This document shows positions 63,682-64,000 of a stretch of 64,000 nucleotides of DNA, piece by piece. The notes beneath the pieces are model-generated. The model was given only the letters and a program-made list of their open reading frames with translations, was not told the DNA's origin and made no database searches. The stretch lies in contig NZ_CP071321.1 in assembly GCF_017309585.1 (NCBI RefSeq), positions 1,302,001 to 1,366,000 of the forward strand. The letters are read 5' to 3'. The stretch's first letter is position 1, and the number at the start of each line of letters is the position of its first letter. The position numbers and the translations under genes are program-made. This DNA is from Nitrogeniibacter aestuarii. GTDB taxonomy: Bacteria > Pseudomonadota > Gammaproteobacteria > Burkholderiales > Rhodocyclaceae.

Positions 63682-64000
63682 AGGTCGAGGTCGAGCACCA
63701 CCGGGGCGTGGTCGGACGGCCGTTCGAGCTTGCGTGGGGCCTTGTCCACGTGGCAGAGCGTCGTCTTGCTCACCAGCGGTTCGCTGATGAGCAGGTGGTC
63801 AATGCGCAGGCCGAAGTTGCGACGGAATGCCCCCATGCGGTAGTCCCACCAGGAAAAGCTGCGCTCTTCCTGTTCAAACAGGCGGAAGGCGTCGGTCAGT
63901 CCGAGTCCGGCCAGCGCGCGGAACGCGGCGCGCTCGGGCTCGGAGACGTGGATTTCGTCCTTCCAGTCGGGGTGAGCATCGCGGTCTTCGGGTGCGATGT
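63678..64000 (-). CDS. xthA: Exodeoxyribonuclease III, C-terminal part (5' end beyond window)
   Basis: The last 106 residues of the protein are present. They include FSWWDYRMGAFRRNFGLRID, split, the late catalytic LRIDHLLIS and the terminal RPSDHAPVVLDLDL with the catalytic His, all typical of the AP endonuclease/exonuclease III family. It repairs abasic sites in DNA. It is upstream of the alpha/beta-hydrolase gene with GTGA overlap, so xthA-hydrolase-Crp/Fnr form one minus-strand run. Confidence 0.93.
   Translation of the reverse strand, partial: IAPEDRDAHPDWKDEIHVSEPERAAFRALAGLGLTDAFRLFEQEERSFSWWDYRMGAFRRNFGLRIDHLLISEPLVSKTTLCHVDKAPRKLERPSDHAPVVLDLDL

Overview
The window is about 64 kb of GC-rich, gene-dense chromosome, most likely from a betaproteobacterium of the Rhodocyclales (Azoarcus/Thauera/Zoogloea relatives). 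The basis is gene order: hemA-prfA-prmC-grxD, argH-algZ-algR followed by ppc and hemCDXY, dusB-fis-purH-purD-hemF, amgK-murU beside lptD-surA-pdxA, a HrcA/CIRCE-type groESL operon, and Lap-type c-di-GMP control of a surface adhesin. The genus is an inference. There is no rRNA, CRISPR array, insertion sequence or prophage. The one tRNA found is tRNA-Phe(GAA).

Layout. 1-6.1 kb: the 3' end of a giant RTX adhesin, a small conserved protein, a LapD/LapG-type pair on the other strand and a divergent TolC-family outer-membrane protein; together these look like a biofilm adhesin export-and-release module. 6.2-9.3 kb: fumC, a U32 protease-like tRNA-hydroxylation protein and a small secreted protein. 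9.4-14.1 kb: groESL with its operator, a QseBC/TctDE-type two-component pair and tRNA-Phe. 14.2-17.8 kb: hemA, prfA, prmC, grxD. 17.9-21.0 kb: a minus-strand cassette of nucleotidyltransferase, HPr-kinase-related kinase and PqqD-like protein behind a Tat-exported, cysteine-rich protein. This cassette is the best candidate for a little-described system. 21.2-24.8 kb: argH followed by a Hanks kinase with a cyclic-nucleotide domain and a fructosamine-kinase-like protein. 24.9-34.9 kb: algZ-algR, ppc, a thioredoxin-like protein and hemC-hemD-hemX-hemY. 35-44.3 kb: a nine-gene minus-strand run from amgK down to hemF. 44.5-49.2 kb: lptD, surA, pdxA.

49.3-58.3 kb separates pdxA from rsmA, which are adjacent in many proteobacteria. 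It holds an RND efflux pair, an isochorismatase-family hydrolase, an outer-membrane barrel-like protein, a PEP-CTERM protein and an ECF sigma/anti-sigma pair, and reads as an accessory insertion. 58.4-64 kb: rsmA, a YgaP-like membrane protein, a chemoreceptor with a periplasmic haem-c motif, a TIR-domain membrane protein whose start codon lies inside a strong hairpin, a Crp/Fnr regulator, an alpha/beta hydrolase and the 3' part of an exonuclease III gene.

How the parts fit. Haem synthesis is well represented: hemA, hemC, hemD, hemX, hemY and hemF. Envelope biogenesis is represented by LptD, SurA, AmgK and MurU, and surface or secreted products by the adhesin, the Tat-exported protein and the PEP-CTERM protein. 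Signalling genes are many: LapD, the QseBC-like pair, AlgZR, a Ser/Thr kinase, an ECF sigma factor, a chemoreceptor, a TIR protein and a Crp/Fnr regulator. All calls come from reading the sequence; no database search was run.
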